Counted from the stretch's first letter, positions 8,814 to 18,277 are shown. The stretch is DNA of 64,000 nucleotides from an uncultured Eubacteriales bacterium (GCA_902775345.1 CACYLW010000003.1:1-64000); one strand, 5' to 3'. Notes: a model not told the origin generated them from the letters alone. Program-made: numbers and translations.

Positions 8814-9125
8814 ATGGCATCAACAAAAGAGTATCTGGAATTTATACTGGAACAGTTAACAGGTCTGGATGATGTAAGCTATAGGGCGATGATGGGAGAG
8901 TACATTTTGTACTATCGCGGAAGAGTGTTCGGCGGTATCTACGATGACAGACTTCTGGTAAAGCCTGTTCCGGCTGCAGTAAAAATGATGCCGGATGCTG
9001 AAATGGAATTTCCTTATGATGGAGCGAAGAAGATGATTCTTGTAGATGACATAGATGACCGGGACTTTTTGTGTATGCTGATTGAGAATATGTGGGAAGA
9101 GCTTCCGGAGAGGAAAAAACGCTGA
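8814..9125 (+). CDS. TfoX/Sxy N-terminal-domain protein
   Basis: 103 residues, a single TfoX N-terminal domain: SYRAMMGEYILYYRGRVFGGIYDDRLLVKP and the following FPYDGAKKMILVDDIDD are family hallmarks. It lacks the C-terminal TfoX domain of competence regulators, as is common in Firmicutes, where its role is unclear. The ATG is two nt after the preceding truncated gene and uses that gene's GGAGGAG as ribosome site. It ends before a clear terminator. Confidence 0.85.
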   Translation: MASTKEYLEFILEQLTGLDDVSYRAMMGEYILYYRGRVFGGIYDDRLLVKPVPAAVKMMPDAEMEFPYDGAKKMILVDDIDDRDFLCMLIENMWEELPERKKR

Positions 9126-9147
9126 TCTGAGCACGACATAAGCAAAT

Positions 9148-9173
9148 CGGAGACACGGCTCTCCGTTTTTTTT
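9148..9173 (+). terminator. Intrinsic terminator after the TfoX-like gene
   Basis: CGGAGA (9148-9153) pairs with TCTCCG (9160-9165), followed by eight T. Confidence 0.85.
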
Positions 9174-9289
9174 ATGCCTCGAGAACCCCCGGTGCTTTTG
9201 TGACTTTGTCACGGTATAGTTGCGTGTGGATGTGTAAAATGGGAGCAAATAAGAGCCATTTTATAAACAGGGAATGAATCAGCTATAGA

Positions 9290-9316
9290 GGAGACAGAGA
9301 ACCGTCCCCTGTCTCC
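9290..9316. repeat. REP-like palindrome
   Basis: GGAGACAG and CTGTCTCC form a perfect 8-bp inverted repeat around AGAACCGTCCC. The core GAGAACCGTCCC with GACAG/CTGTC arms is a widespread bacterial palindrome family often linked to IS200/RAYT-like Y1 transposases. No transposase is present here. Confidence 0.6.
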
Positions 9317-9330
9317 GGAAAGGATAAGCC

Positions 9331-11853
9331 ATGAAAAAGATAGTGATAGTAGGCGGCGTTGCCGGTGGTGCAAGCTGTGCTGCAAGACTGAGACGACTCG
9401 ATGAAGAAGCGCATATCGTTCTTCTGGAACGGGGAGAATACATTTCGTACGCAAACTGCGGGTTGCCGTATCATATCGGAGATGTGATCAAGTCCCGAGA
9501 TTCTTTGCTGGTCTCCACACCTGAGATGATGAAAAACCGATTCAGGATAGATGTCCGCACAGGCAATGAGGTCATTGCAATAGACCGCAAAGGTAAGTCC
9601 GTCAGGGTAAAGACAAGAGACGGGCAGGAGTACGATGAACCTTATGATGAGCTGGTGCTCTCAACAGGATCATCCCCGCTCAAACCCGGGATACCCGGTA
9701 TCGAATCGGAGCTCATACAGACACTCTGGACAGTGCCGGATACCGACAGGATCCGCGGGATGGCGCTCAAAGGCAATATCGGGACGGCTGCAGTCATAGG
9801 CGGCGGCTTTATCGGACTTGAGGTAGCGGAGAATCTTCACATGGCAGGCCTTAAAACGGTGCTGGTCGAAGCGGCTGATCAGGTAATGCCTCCGGTCGAC
9901 AGAGAACTGGCTCAGCTTCTTCATGAGCATATAATCGACCAGGGGGTGGAACTTCACCTCGGAGACGGAGTAGCATCATTCGAGGAGATCACGGAAGACG
10001 GAAAGAAGAAAGTCCGTATCACGCTCGCAAGCGGCAAGACAGTTGTCACTGAGTTTGTGGTTCTTTCTATCGGGTTGCGCCCTAACAGTCAGCTTGCAAA
10101 GGATGCCGGTCTTGAACTGAATGAGAGAGGCGGCGTTCGAGTCGACAGACTCATGCGTACATCGGACGAGAATATTTTCGCGGTCGGAGACATAGCTGAG
10201 ATCGAGGACTTTACGACCGGAGACAGGATGCAGTACCAGCTGGCAGGTCCGGCTAATAAGGAAGGCCGCATAGCAGCAAACAACATCTGCGGTGCTTCTG
10301 AAGAATACGAAGGAACTCAGGGAACATCCATTGCAAAGGTCTGGGATCTTGCGGTCGGCATGACAGGAAAAAGCGAGAAGGCTTTGATCGCAGCCGGCAA
10401 AGTAAAGGGCAAGGATTACGACACCATAATCATCACTCAGAACCATCATGCAGGTTACTATCCGGGCGCGCAGCCTCTTACTATCAAGGTGATATTCACA
10501 CCGGATGGGAGCAGGATACTTGGAGCACAGATAGTCGGTGCGGAAGGCGTCGACAAGAGGATCGACGTCATCTCCACTGCCGCAAGACTCGGCGCGAAGG
10601 CAACTGATCTGGCAAAACTCGAGCTTACCTACGCTCCTCCGTATTCATCAGCCAAAGACCCGGTGAACATGGCGGGCTTTGTCATCAGGAATGTGCTCGA
10701 CGGACTTGTGAAATTCGCAGAGTGGGATGTACTGGAATCGGGCGAGACAGTGCAGGTGCTGGATATCCGTGAAGACGCTGAAAGAATGGCGTTCGAACTG
10801 CCTGGTTCGATCAATATACCGCTGGGCACACTCAGAGACCGCATGAAGGAGTTGGATCCTGGCAAACCGGTAGTGGTGCTGTGCTCTATAGGAGTCAGAT
10901 CATATTCAGCGGCAAGAGTGTTGATGCAGAATGGATTTGAAGATGTGAGAGTCTATCCGGCGGGAACCAGATTCTACAGGTCCTCGCATTATGAAGATTT
11001 TGCGCAAATTCCTGAGACTACGGAGAATGGAGGTCCGGACATGGCCACAGATAATAATACGATGAAAAACACGGCGAGTGCAGATATAAGCATGAGGCTC
11101 GACTGCAGCGGTATGCAGTGCCCAGGGCCGATACTGAAGGTATATGAAGGGATTCAGAAACTCGAGGATGGGCAGACGCTCGAAGTGAGAGCGTCCGATC
11201 CCGGTTTCGCGAAGGACGTCGCTGCGTGGTGCAGGCGTACAGGAAACAGCCTGATCTACAACAGCAAAGAGGGCTTTGATTATGTCGCGAGGATCCGTAA
11301 AGGTGCTGCAGGCTGCGATATCTCCGCGCCAAATGTGCGGAATGTTCCGGCGGATCAGTCGCCGTTGGTCGTAAACAGCGGTAACGATGGCAAAACGATA
11401 ATCGTCTTTTCGGGAGACATGGACAAAGTCATGGCCAGCTTTATCATCGCGAACGGAGCGGCGGCACTTGGAAAAAAGGTCACGATGTTCTTCACGTTCT
11501 GGGGCCTGTCGGTGCTCCGCAAACCGGATAAAATGAAGGTCGACAAGTCGCCGATGGAGAAGATGTTCGGAGCGATGCTGCCTCGCGGAGCAGAGAAACT
11601 CAAGATATCTAAGATGAATATGGGCGGTATGGGAACGCTCATGATGAAGAAAATCATGAAGGACAAAAATGTCAATACTCTCGAAGAGCTCATAAAGAGC
11701 GCGATGGACAATGGTGTCAAGATCGTTGCCTGTACGATGAGCATGGATGTCATGGGCATCAAGCCGGAGGAGCTGATTGACGGAGTTGAACTCGGAGGAG
11801 TGGGATACTATCTGGGTGATGCAGAGGAATCGAATGTAAATCTCTTCATATAA
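9331..11853 (+). CDS. CoA-disulfide reductase-rhodanese-TusA-DsrE fusion
   Basis: 840 residues with four sulfur-related domains in a row. Residues 1-~450 form an FAD/NAD(P)H CoA-disulfide reductase (GGVAGGASCAARLRR; redox Cys43 in SYANCGLPY). Residues ~465-560 are a rhodanese domain with catalytic Cys518 in LCSIGVRS. Residues ~590-660 are a TusA domain with Cys597 in QCPGP. From ~685 to the end is a DsrE/F/H-like domain. The layout suggests persulfide transfer along one chain, coupled to reduction of CoA or thiol persulfides. Similar fusions are known in anaerobic Firmicutes; the physiological substrate is unsettled. GGAAAGG precedes the ATG. A convergent Crp/Fnr gene follows; a separate TusA lies at 61455-61655. 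Confidence 0.93.
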   Translation: MKKIVIVGGVAGGASCAARLRRLDEEAHIVLLERGEYISYANCGLPYHIGDVIKSRDSLLVSTPEMMKNRFRIDVRTGNEVIAIDRKGKSVRVKTRDGQEYDEPYDELVLSTGSSPLKPGIPGIESELIQTLWTVPDTDRIRGMALKGNIGTAAVIGGGFIGLEVAENLHMAGLKTVLVEAADQVMPPVDRELAQLLHEHIIDQGVELHLGDGVASFEEITEDGKKKVRITLASGKTVVTEFVVLSIGLRPNSQLAKDAGLELNERGGVRVDRLMRTSDENIFAVGDIAEIEDFTTGDRMQYQLAGPANKEGRIAANNICGASEEYEGTQGTSIAKVWDLAVGMTGKSEKALIAAGKVKGKDYDTIIITQNHHAGYYPGAQPLTIKVIFTPDGSRILGAQIVGAEGVDKRIDVISTAARLGAKATDLAKLELTYAPPYSSAKDPVNMAGFVIRNVLDGLVKFAEWDVLESGETVQVLDIREDAERMAFELPGSINIPLGTLRDRMKELDPGKPVVVLCSIGVRSYSAARVLMQNGFEDVRVYPAGTRFYRSSHYEDFAQIPETTENGGPDMATDNNTMKNTASADISMRLDCSGMQCPGPILKVYEGIQKLEDGQTLEVRASDPGFAKDVAAWCRRTGNSLIYNSKEGFDYVARIRKGAAGCDISAPNVRNVPADQSPLVVNSGNDGKTIIVFSGDMDKVMASFIIANGAAALGKKVTMFFTFWGLSVLRKPDKMKVDKSPMEKMFGAMLPRGAEKLKISKMNMGGMGTLMMKKIMKDKNVNTLEELIKSAMDNGVKIVACTMSMDVMGIKPEELIDGVELGGVGYYLGDAEESNVNLFI

Positions 11854-11874
11854 CTAATGAGATAAAACCAAACG

Positions 11875-11908
11875 AAGAAGCGGCAGGTTTACAAACCTGC
11901 CGCTTCTT
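11875..11908. terminator. Bidirectional hairpin containing the Crp/Fnr stop codon
   Basis: Two 16-nt arms are perfectly complementary (AAGAAGCGGCAGGTTT / AAACCTGCCGCTTCTT) with a 2-nt centre. The stop codon of the minus-strand regulator (11889-11891) lies at the tip, so its last residues KEAAGL are encoded in one arm. Only short T tracts flank it. Confidence 0.75.
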
Positions 11909-12557
11909 TGAGTCCTTTTCGGTTCTTTATTTCGATCGTGCCACGGGAGAGCCTTATCAATCCGTCATCGGCAAACCTTTTGAGCATCCTGCTCACTACT
12001 TCGCGCGCGCTTCCTATTGAGGAAGCTATCTGCTCGTGAGTAGTGCGGATCGTCCCGGAACCTTGCTTTTCAGAACTATTGAGGATATAGATCGCCAGCC
12101 GCCTGTCTACGCTGAAGAACAGCACCTGCTGGAGTGTCCACATGATATCTGAAAATCTGTGCAGCGCGATCTCCTGCGCAAAAACCTTTATATGAACGTT
12201 GTTTTCTACCAGCTGTCTGAGTGTGCCTGCGTCAGTCAGCAATAGCTCGCAGTCAGTCTCCGCTTCTATGAACACGCTGAAACTGATAGCATCGATCACG
12301 CATGAAGCCGACAGTACACAATGCTCGCCTTCATGCAGCCTGTACAGGGTGATCTCGCGCCCTTCGTCAGAAAGGATGTAAATACGCAGGACTCCTTTTA
12401 GCATGTAGAACATACCCTCGCACTTGCGGCCGGGCTGGTGGATGAGGGTGTTGGATCTATATGAAAGCCGTCTTGTCGCGGACGCAAACATATCCTGCTC
12501 ATTTGCATCAAGATTTCTCCAGAATGGATATAATTTCTCATAGTCGACCGCACCCAT
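11889..12557 (-). CDS. Crp/Fnr-family transcriptional regulator
   Basis: 222 residues. An N-terminal cyclic-nucleotide-binding fold (about 20-130; the EGREITLYRLHEGE stretch) leads by a long helix to a winged helix-turn-helix (TTHEQIASSIGSAREVVSRM). No Fnr-type N-terminal cysteine cluster is visible; the few cysteines are scattered, so a redox or small-ligand sensor is possible. The ATG at 12555-12557 is chosen because AGGAGGTG precedes it. It converges on the four-domain sulfur enzyme and may regulate it, an inference from adjacency only. Confidence 0.92.
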   Translation of the reverse strand: MGAVDYEKLYPFWRNLDANEQDMFASATRRLSYRSNTLIHQPGRKCEGMFYMLKGVLRIYILSDEGREITLYRLHEGEHCVLSASCVIDAISFSVFIEAETDCELLLTDAGTLRQLVENNVHIKVFAQEIALHRFSDIMWTLQQVLFFSVDRRLAIYILNSSEKQGSGTIRTTHEQIASSIGSAREVVSRMLKRFADDGLIRLSRGTIEIKNRKGLKEAAGL

Positions 12558-12814
12558 AAAAACACCTCCTGACGATACAGTGGATAACATTATAACACGA
12601 GAGATAAATCATTGGTGAAATAACTCCGGGACATTTATTGTGTTTTGATGGACAGGATCAGTATCCGTCATCTTAACATCAACATAAGTAAATGGTATCC
12701 TTAACCTGAACATCTTTGCATTGTTAGGTGACAGCTCTTCTGAAGAGGCTGTAAGCCAAAAAATGAAAAACTGATTATCGAGATGACTCTATAATGAAAA
12801 ATGGAGGGTGAGAC

Positions 12815-13789
12815 ATGTGTACAGCAGCTACTTATAAGACAAAAGACTTTTATTTTGGCAGAACTTTTGACTACGAGTTTTCGTATGGAGAAGAGGTCGT
12901 AATTACACCTAGGAAATATCCCTTCGAATTCAGAACGAAAGGAAAAATGGAAAGCCATCTGGCGATGATAGGAACAGCTTATGTTATGCAGGACTATCCG
13001 CTTTACTATGAAGCAGTAAACGAAAAAGGACTTGGGATGGCAGGCCTTAATTTCGAGGGAAACGCCCACTACTTTGAGACTGTTCCGGATAAAGACAACA
13101 TCGCCCCTTTCGAGTTCATCCCTTGGATACTCGGTCAATGCGAAAACGTTGGCGATGCCCGTTCGCTTTTAGAGAGGATCAATTTAGCAGACATTTCGTT
13201 CAGCGAGCAGCTTCCACTCTCTCCTCTGCACTGGATGATAGCGGATAAAGATGCTGTGATCACAGTTGAATCCGTTAATGAAGGACTCAAAGTGTATGAT
13301 AACCCTGTCGGAGTAATGACTAATAATCCGCCTTTTGACAAGCAGCTTTTCAGCCTTAACAATTACAGGCATCTGAGAACCGGCACACCTGATAATACTT
13401 TCTGGCCAGACCTTGAGCTTGATGTATACAGCAGAGGAATGGGCGGGATGGGTCTTCCGGGAGACCTGTCGTCACAGTCCAGGTTCGCCAGAGTCGCGTT
13501 CACAAAAATGAATTCTCTGTCAGCAGAAGATGAGATGTCCAGTGTCAGTCAATTTTTCCATATACTTGGATCCGTTGCTCAACAGCGTGGACTTTGTGAT
13601 TTGGGAGACAACAAATATGAAATAACCATCTACACGTCCTGCTATAACACAAGAACCGGAGTGCAGTACTACAATTGCTATGATAACCACCAGATATCAA
13701 AGGTTGATATGCATAAAGAGAATCTCGAAGGGTGCACTTTGATGCGATATCCTCTGATCACAAACGAGCAGATCCACGAGCAGAACTAG
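12815..13789 (+). CDS. Bile salt hydrolase / choloylglycine hydrolase family
   Basis: 324 residues, normal for this N-terminal nucleophile family. It probably hydrolyses the amide of glycine- or taurine-conjugated bile acids after removal of Met1 exposes Cys2. Visible family signatures: MCTAATY, FGRTFDYEFSYGE with the Arg and Asp near the active site, NEKGLGMAGLNF, VMTNNPPFDKQ (Asn) and SRFARVAF (Arg). It resembles clostridial bile salt hydrolases more than penicillin V acylases, but the two differ by few residues. No signal peptide. Monocistronic, with GGAGGG just upstream. It points to an intestinal habitat. Confidence 0.9.
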   Translation: MCTAATYKTKDFYFGRTFDYEFSYGEEVVITPRKYPFEFRTKGKMESHLAMIGTAYVMQDYPLYYEAVNEKGLGMAGLNFEGNAHYFETVPDKDNIAPFEFIPWILGQCENVGDARSLLERINLADISFSEQLPLSPLHWMIADKDAVITVESVNEGLKVYDNPVGVMTNNPPFDKQLFSLNNYRHLRTGTPDNTFWPDLELDVYSRGMGGMGLPGDLSSQSRFARVAFTKMNSLSAEDEMSSVSQFFHILGSVAQQRGLCDLGDNKYEITIYTSCYNTRTGVQYYNCYDNHQISKVDMHKENLEGCTLMRYPLITNEQIHEQN

Positions 13790-14044
13790 CCTGCAGATAC
13801 AGCAACTCTCTCTGGATGTGATTATAGGATACTTCACGTATTATTGAGGCGCTTGAATACATTTCCGATAAGGCACTGCAGAATTCGCAGCCAGGGCAAT
13901 AAAGGCTTATTCCGGAAAAGTAAAGTAGCAAGATAATCAACGATGACAGCCTGAGACGACACAGATCGAATGCTGTTGTATAATTGTACATGCCGGTTCA
14001 GACAATTGTATTTTTCATCTCAACGATAAGATGTGTAGGAATTA

Positions 14045-14932
14045 ATGAGCAACTTAATCTATATTGCACTTGAATATTTTATTACGTATTCGTTCCTTGG
14101 CTGGTGCACGGAGGTGGCATACCAGGCTGTCAAAAGAGGAATGATAATCAACAGAGGCTTTCTGAATGGTCCGGTATGCCCGATATACGGATTTGGAGTA
14201 ATTGCGATCTTCAGGACTCTGGAAGCTGTGGGCGAGGGCAATCTTGAGGAACATAATGCTTTTATCGTTTTCATTGTCGGTGTTATTCTTGCAACAGTTA
14301 TAGAATTCTCAGGCGGATGGATACTTGACAAGCTCTTTCACGCAAGATGGTGGGATTATTCGGACCAGCCGTTTAATCTTAACGGATACATCTGCCTTGA
14401 ATTCAGCATAATATGGGGCCTGGGCATACTGCTGGTAGTACGTGGGATCAATCCTGCGGTGATGCATGTGCTGGATCTGATACCAAGACGGATAGGCTGG
14501 ATCCTGATAGCGATCTTTTCACTGCTGTTCGCAGCAGATGCAGTCATATCTGTCATGGTCATGGCAGGTCTCAACAAGAGGATGGCAGAGATAGATGAAA
14601 TGCGTGAAAAGATGCGCGTGATAAGCAATGATCTGAGTGAGCATATAGGATCGAAAGCACTTGAGACAGCTCAGCATGTTGATGAGGCAAAGGTGCAGAC
14701 GGCTCTGGCAAAAGCGGAAGCCAAGGATCAGATGGACCTGGCCAGAGCAAAGCTGGAGTCAAGAAAAGCAGAACTGGAGCAAAAGAGAAGTGAACTTGTA
14801 GAGACAGTCCTGAAGAGCAGGCACTTCGGAGCGGGCAGACTCCTCAGAGCTTTTCCTGACATGAAGCACAGAGACTATGAAGAAATGATAGATCTTATAA
14901 AAAGCAGACTGGGCAATTACGATGGCTGCTAA
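14045..14932 (+). CDS. CmpB-like (putative ABC transporter type IV) membrane protein
   Basis: 295 residues. Residues 1-~185 hold five or six membrane segments with the family motifs FLGWCTEVAYQAV, NRGFLNGPVCPIYGFG and an aromatic WWDYSDQPFNLNGYICLEFS region. Residues ~190-270 form a long charged coiled coil rich in Ala, Glu and Lys. Despite the family name, transport has not been shown. It overlaps the next gene (YdcF family) by 11 nt, implying coupled translation. The ~250 nt before it hold no convincing gene. Confidence 0.82.
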   Translation: MSNLIYIALEYFITYSFLGWCTEVAYQAVKRGMIINRGFLNGPVCPIYGFGVIAIFRTLEAVGEGNLEEHNAFIVFIVGVILATVIEFSGGWILDKLFHARWWDYSDQPFNLNGYICLEFSIIWGLGILLVVRGINPAVMHVLDLIPRRIGWILIAIFSLLFAADAVISVMVMAGLNKRMAEIDEMREKMRVISNDLSEHIGSKALETAQHVDEAKVQTALAKAEAKDQMDLARAKLESRKAELEQKRSELVETVLKSRHFGAGRLLRAFPDMKHRDYEEMIDLIKSRLGNYDGC

Positions 14933-15533
14933 AAAGAATAAGATAGTTAAGTGGAAAAGGCCGGCAGTTTTTCTGATTGCAGTAATATTCATCTATGTAT
15001 TGGGAACTGCCTTGAGCATTGTATCCTTTTCCGAAAAGGATGAGACAAGGCAGGCAGATGTAGCTGTCGTTCTTGGAGCGAGCGTATATGATAACAGCCC
15101 TTCACCTGTATTCTGTGAACGGATCAATCATGCGGTCGATCTGTACAACGACGGTTATGTAAATGCTATCATCATGACCGGCGGCGTAGGAGAAGGCAAC
15201 ATACGCTCAGAGGCTGATATCGCACGCGAGTATGCGGTGCAGCAGGGAGTCCCGGCGGATGTGATCTTTAAAGAAGAGGATTCGTCGATCACTGCCGAGA
15301 ACCTGGAGATGGCTAAGCGGGTAATGAGTGAACAGGGCTTTGACACCGCACTTATTGTCAGTGATCCACTGCATATGAAGAGAGCCATGATGTATGCAGA
15401 TGATCTGGGTATGAAAGCTTACAGCTCTCCAACACCAACTTCGCTATACCGCAGCTGGAAGACCAAGCTGCCGTTTCTCTTTCGGGAAGAGTTCTTTTAC
15501 ATCGGATACAGACTGACCAGGCTTTTAAAATAA
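14922..15533 (+). CDS. YdcF/ElyC-family membrane-anchored protein
   Basis: 203 residues: one N-terminal membrane segment (about 13-33) and an extracytoplasmic DUF218 domain with VAVVLGASVYDNSPSPVFCER, MTGGVGEGNIRSEADIA and VSDPLHMKRA. Relatives act in cell-envelope maintenance (SanA, ElyC); the reaction is unknown. It starts inside the end of the CmpB-like gene. Confidence 0.88.
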   Translation: MAAKKNKIVKWKRPAVFLIAVIFIYVLGTALSIVSFSEKDETRQADVAVVLGASVYDNSPSPVFCERINHAVDLYNDGYVNAIIMTGGVGEGNIRSEADIAREYAVQQGVPADVIFKEEDSSITAENLEMAKRVMSEQGFDTALIVSDPLHMKRAMMYADDLGMKAYSSPTPTSLYRSWKTKLPFLFREEFFYIGYRLTRLLK

Positions 15534-15571
15534 CATCATGCTTTGACGCTTGATGGCTGAATAGGATATTT

Positions 15572-16480
15572 ATGAAAAACAAACTGAAAGGAAATCTGAT
15601 GCTGATGGCAACAGCCCTTATATGGGGAACAGCCTTCGTTGCACAGAAATCGGGCATGGACCAGATAAGCCCAATAGCATTCAACGGAATCAGGACTCTG
15701 GTTGGTGCTTTCGCATTGATTCCAGTGATTCTGATCATGGGAAGAACAAAAAATAAAAATGACTGGAACAGGACGCTCATCGCAGGAGGGCTCTGCTCCG
15801 GACTTGCTCTGTGTATATCCGGAAATGTACAGCAGATAGGGCTGTATTACACCTCGGTTTCCCATTCGGGATTTATTACGGCACTATATGTAGTTATAGT
15901 TCCGCTGATGGGGCTTTTTCTTAAAAAAAGGATCACGCCGGTCATGTGGTGCTGCGTTGCCGCCTCTGCAATAGGGTTATATCTCTTATGCATTCCGGCA
16001 AGCGGATTCGGTGCAGTTAATACGGGTGATATCATCATGGTCATATGTGCCATATGCTTCGCCGCTCATATACTCATTATTGATTATTTTTCTCCTAAAG
16101 TTGATGGCGTAAAGCTGTCGTGCATCCAGTTCTTTGTTGCCGGCAGTGTCTCGCTTATAATAGCGCCTTTTGCAGATCCTGCCATTGGTTTTGCCCTGCC
16201 GTCAGCGGGAGATATCTGCGCTTCCTGGTTCAGCATATTCTATGCAGGAGTCATGTCCTGCAGCGTTGCATACACACTGCAGATACTGGGGCAGAGGGAA
16301 ACCGAACCTGCTATTGCGTCCATGATACTATGCCTCGAATCAGTATTCGCCCTTATTGCAGGCCTGGTTCTGCTTGGGGAGGCTATGCCATTCAGAGAGA
16401 TCATCGGATGCATTATAATGTTTGCTGCAATATTTGTTGCGAACCTTCCGGAAGATACACTTAAACTTTCCAGGAGTTAA
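15572..16480 (+). CDS. EamA/DMT-family transporter
   Basis: 302 residues, ten predicted membrane segments arranged as two EamA repeats. The opening MATALIWGTAFVAQK and PIAFNGIRTLVGA are typical, and the second repeat begins near GVKLSCIQFFVAG. Family members export or import amino acids, nucleosides and other metabolites; the substrate cannot be read from sequence. It lies 38 nt after the YdcF-like gene and 2 nt before the next gene. Confidence 0.92.
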   Translation: MKNKLKGNLMLMATALIWGTAFVAQKSGMDQISPIAFNGIRTLVGAFALIPVILIMGRTKNKNDWNRTLIAGGLCSGLALCISGNVQQIGLYYTSVSHSGFITALYVVIVPLMGLFLKKRITPVMWCCVAASAIGLYLLCIPASGFGAVNTGDIIMVICAICFAAHILIIDYFSPKVDGVKLSCIQFFVAGSVSLIIAPFADPAIGFALPSAGDICASWFSIFYAGVMSCSVAYTLQILGQRETEPAIASMILCLESVFALIAGLVLLGEAMPFREIIGCIIMFAAIFVANLPEDTLKLSRS

Positions 16481-16482
16481 CG

Positions 16483-17307
16483 ATGGCCACATCACACAAA
16501 ATCGGTATCAGTTCTTTCGCATATTGTTTCGCCTGCGGGTCCAGGCTGTTCGCTGAACCGGAGCACATCATGACTCCGCATGAGCTGGTCAATAAAGCAT
16601 CAGTTCTCGGAGCGGATGCTGTACAGTTCGGAGACAATATGCCTCTTGAAGTGTATTCCGATGAGGAACTGGAGCAGATCCGTATTCATGCGGAGAAATG
16701 CGGCGTTGAGCTTGAGGCCGGAATGCGTAAGGCGACACCGGAAAGATTGTCTGACTATATACGCATTACACATAAAATAGGAGGGCATGTTCTTCGCGTT
16801 ATTACAGACGGGACCGGTTTCGCGCCGGATCTGCAAGACGTCTGCCGGATACTGGGATCTGTGATCCCTCAGCTTGAGGAAAGCGGAGTGATTCTCGGTA
16901 TAGAGAACCACGACAGATTCAGTGCGCGTGAATATGCTCAGATCGTTGAAACGATAAATCACCCTCAGGTAGGACTGACCGTTGATACCGTAAATTCTCT
17001 GTCGCATGAGGAAACTATTGATGAAGTTCTGAAATATATGGCTCCTTATTGCGTATGCCTGCACGTGAAAGACTATGTGATCAGAAGATACAACGGCGGT
17101 GGCGGTCTCAAAATCACAGGAGCAAGCCTGGGAACGGGCAGGCTGGATATTCGCAGATGTTATGAGGAGTGCAGGAACAGATCAGACAGAAACTTCAATA
17201 TTATTCTTGAGTCATGGATGGAACCGGGGGAGACTCTGGAAGAGACCCTGAGAATCGAAGATGAATGGGCGGCCGCCGGGGTGTCATATCTGAAAACGAT
17301 CGTATGA
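16483..17307 (+). CDS. Sugar phosphate isomerase/epimerase-like TIM-barrel protein
   Basis: 274 residues of the xylose-isomerase-like AP-endonuclease-2 fold. Metal ligands are suggested by Glu in LGIENHDRF, Asp in LTVDTVNS, His in CLHVKDY and Glu in NIILESWM, in the expected order along the barrel. It begins 2 nt after the EamA transporter, so the pair may import and isomerise the same small metabolite. The exact substrate is unknown. Confidence 0.85.
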   Translation: MATSHKIGISSFAYCFACGSRLFAEPEHIMTPHELVNKASVLGADAVQFGDNMPLEVYSDEELEQIRIHAEKCGVELEAGMRKATPERLSDYIRITHKIGGHVLRVITDGTGFAPDLQDVCRILGSVIPQLEESGVILGIENHDRFSAREYAQIVETINHPQVGLTVDTVNSLSHEETIDEVLKYMAPYCVCLHVKDYVIRRYNGGGGLKITGASLGTGRLDIRRCYEECRNRSDRNFNIILESWMEPGETLEETLRIEDEWAAAGVSYLKTIV

Positions 17308-17353
17308 CAGGGATGCCACCGTGGGAATTATTTGAACTTAGAATGGAGGCTTT

Positions 17354-18277
17354 ATGAGTTACTATCTTCTGGCAGATACAGTAATGCCTTGCACAGAGAA
17401 AGAAGTGTTTTCACAGACTGAAAATAAATATGTGGCGGTCCTCACAACATCGGAGTGGCTGCGGGATCAGCACCGGTTTGACATGGGTATCGAGCTGGAT
17501 CTTGATCCCGGGGACATTCACAATACAAAGGCAGAGGTAAACTATGACTCGCTTACCGGGACTTTCCGAATCCCGGACCGTGAGAATATCGGATCAAAGG
17601 ATTTCCGTTTTGCGTTCGCCCTGGACGAAAAGGGCATAGTATTTATTGATGACAGCGGCAAGGCGGAGCAGATGATAAATGCGATCAGGCGTAAAAAACG
17701 TTGGAGGAAGCCGAGCTTAGAGCGCTTTCTGTATGATTTTCTTGAACAGATAGTGGAAAATGACCTGTCTGTACTGGAACGCTATGAGGCAGAACTGAGC
17801 CGGATCGAAAATTCAATGCTGAACACTCCGGAGCCTGAGAATCTCGGACGGGTCAATGAGATCTACAACGATATCCGCAAGCTGCTTGTGCATTATGAGC
17901 AGGTCATTGATATGACTCAGGAACTGGAGGAGAATGAGAATGGATTCTTCAGTGAGGAGAATCTGCGCTACATCCATTTGTTCATGAATCTGCTGGCACG
18001 CAGGCACGATTCTGCAGCCTCACTCCGCGATTACACGATACAGGTGCGTGATCTCTATCACGCGCAGCTGGAGGTACGGCAAAACAGGGTAATGACGCTT
18101 CTCACGGTTGTCACCACGATATTCATGCCGCTGACTCTCATCGTCGGATGGTATGGCATGAACTTCCGCTATATGCCGGAACTGGAATGGCGCTTCGGAT
18201 ACCCTGTTGTGATCGTGGTGAGCCTTTCTGTTGCGATCGCCTGTCTGCTGTTTTTCAAAAAGAAGAAATGGCTGTAA
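17354..18277 (+). CDS. CorA-family divalent cation transporter
   Basis: 307 residues. A cytoplasmic N-terminal domain rich in long helices (to ~240) is followed by two C-terminal membrane helices, with the signature YGMNF at the end of the first (IVGWYGMNF). The MPELEW loop and a basic KKKK tail follow. Transports Mg2+ or related divalent cations. GGAGGC precedes the ATG. Assignment is firm; the ion preference is not. Confidence 0.93.
   Translation: MSYYLLADTVMPCTEKEVFSQTENKYVAVLTTSEWLRDQHRFDMGIELDLDPGDIHNTKAEVNYDSLTGTFRIPDRENIGSKDFRFAFALDEKGIVFIDDSGKAEQMINAIRRKKRWRKPSLERFLYDFLEQIVENDLSVLERYEAELSRIENSMLNTPEPENLGRVNEIYNDIRKLLVHYEQVIDMTQELEENENGFFSEENLRYIHLFMNLLARRHDSAASLRDYTIQVRDLYHAQLEVRQNRVMTLLTVVTTIFMPLTLIVGWYGMNFRYMPELEWRFGYPVVIVVSLSVAIACLLFFKKKKWL

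Noticed and set aside
13790-14044. Possible small gene between the bile salt hydrolase and the CmpB-like gene
   Set aside because: Short frames such as one reading IIEALEYISDKALQ are broken by stops in every frame and lack start signals; at most a remnant.
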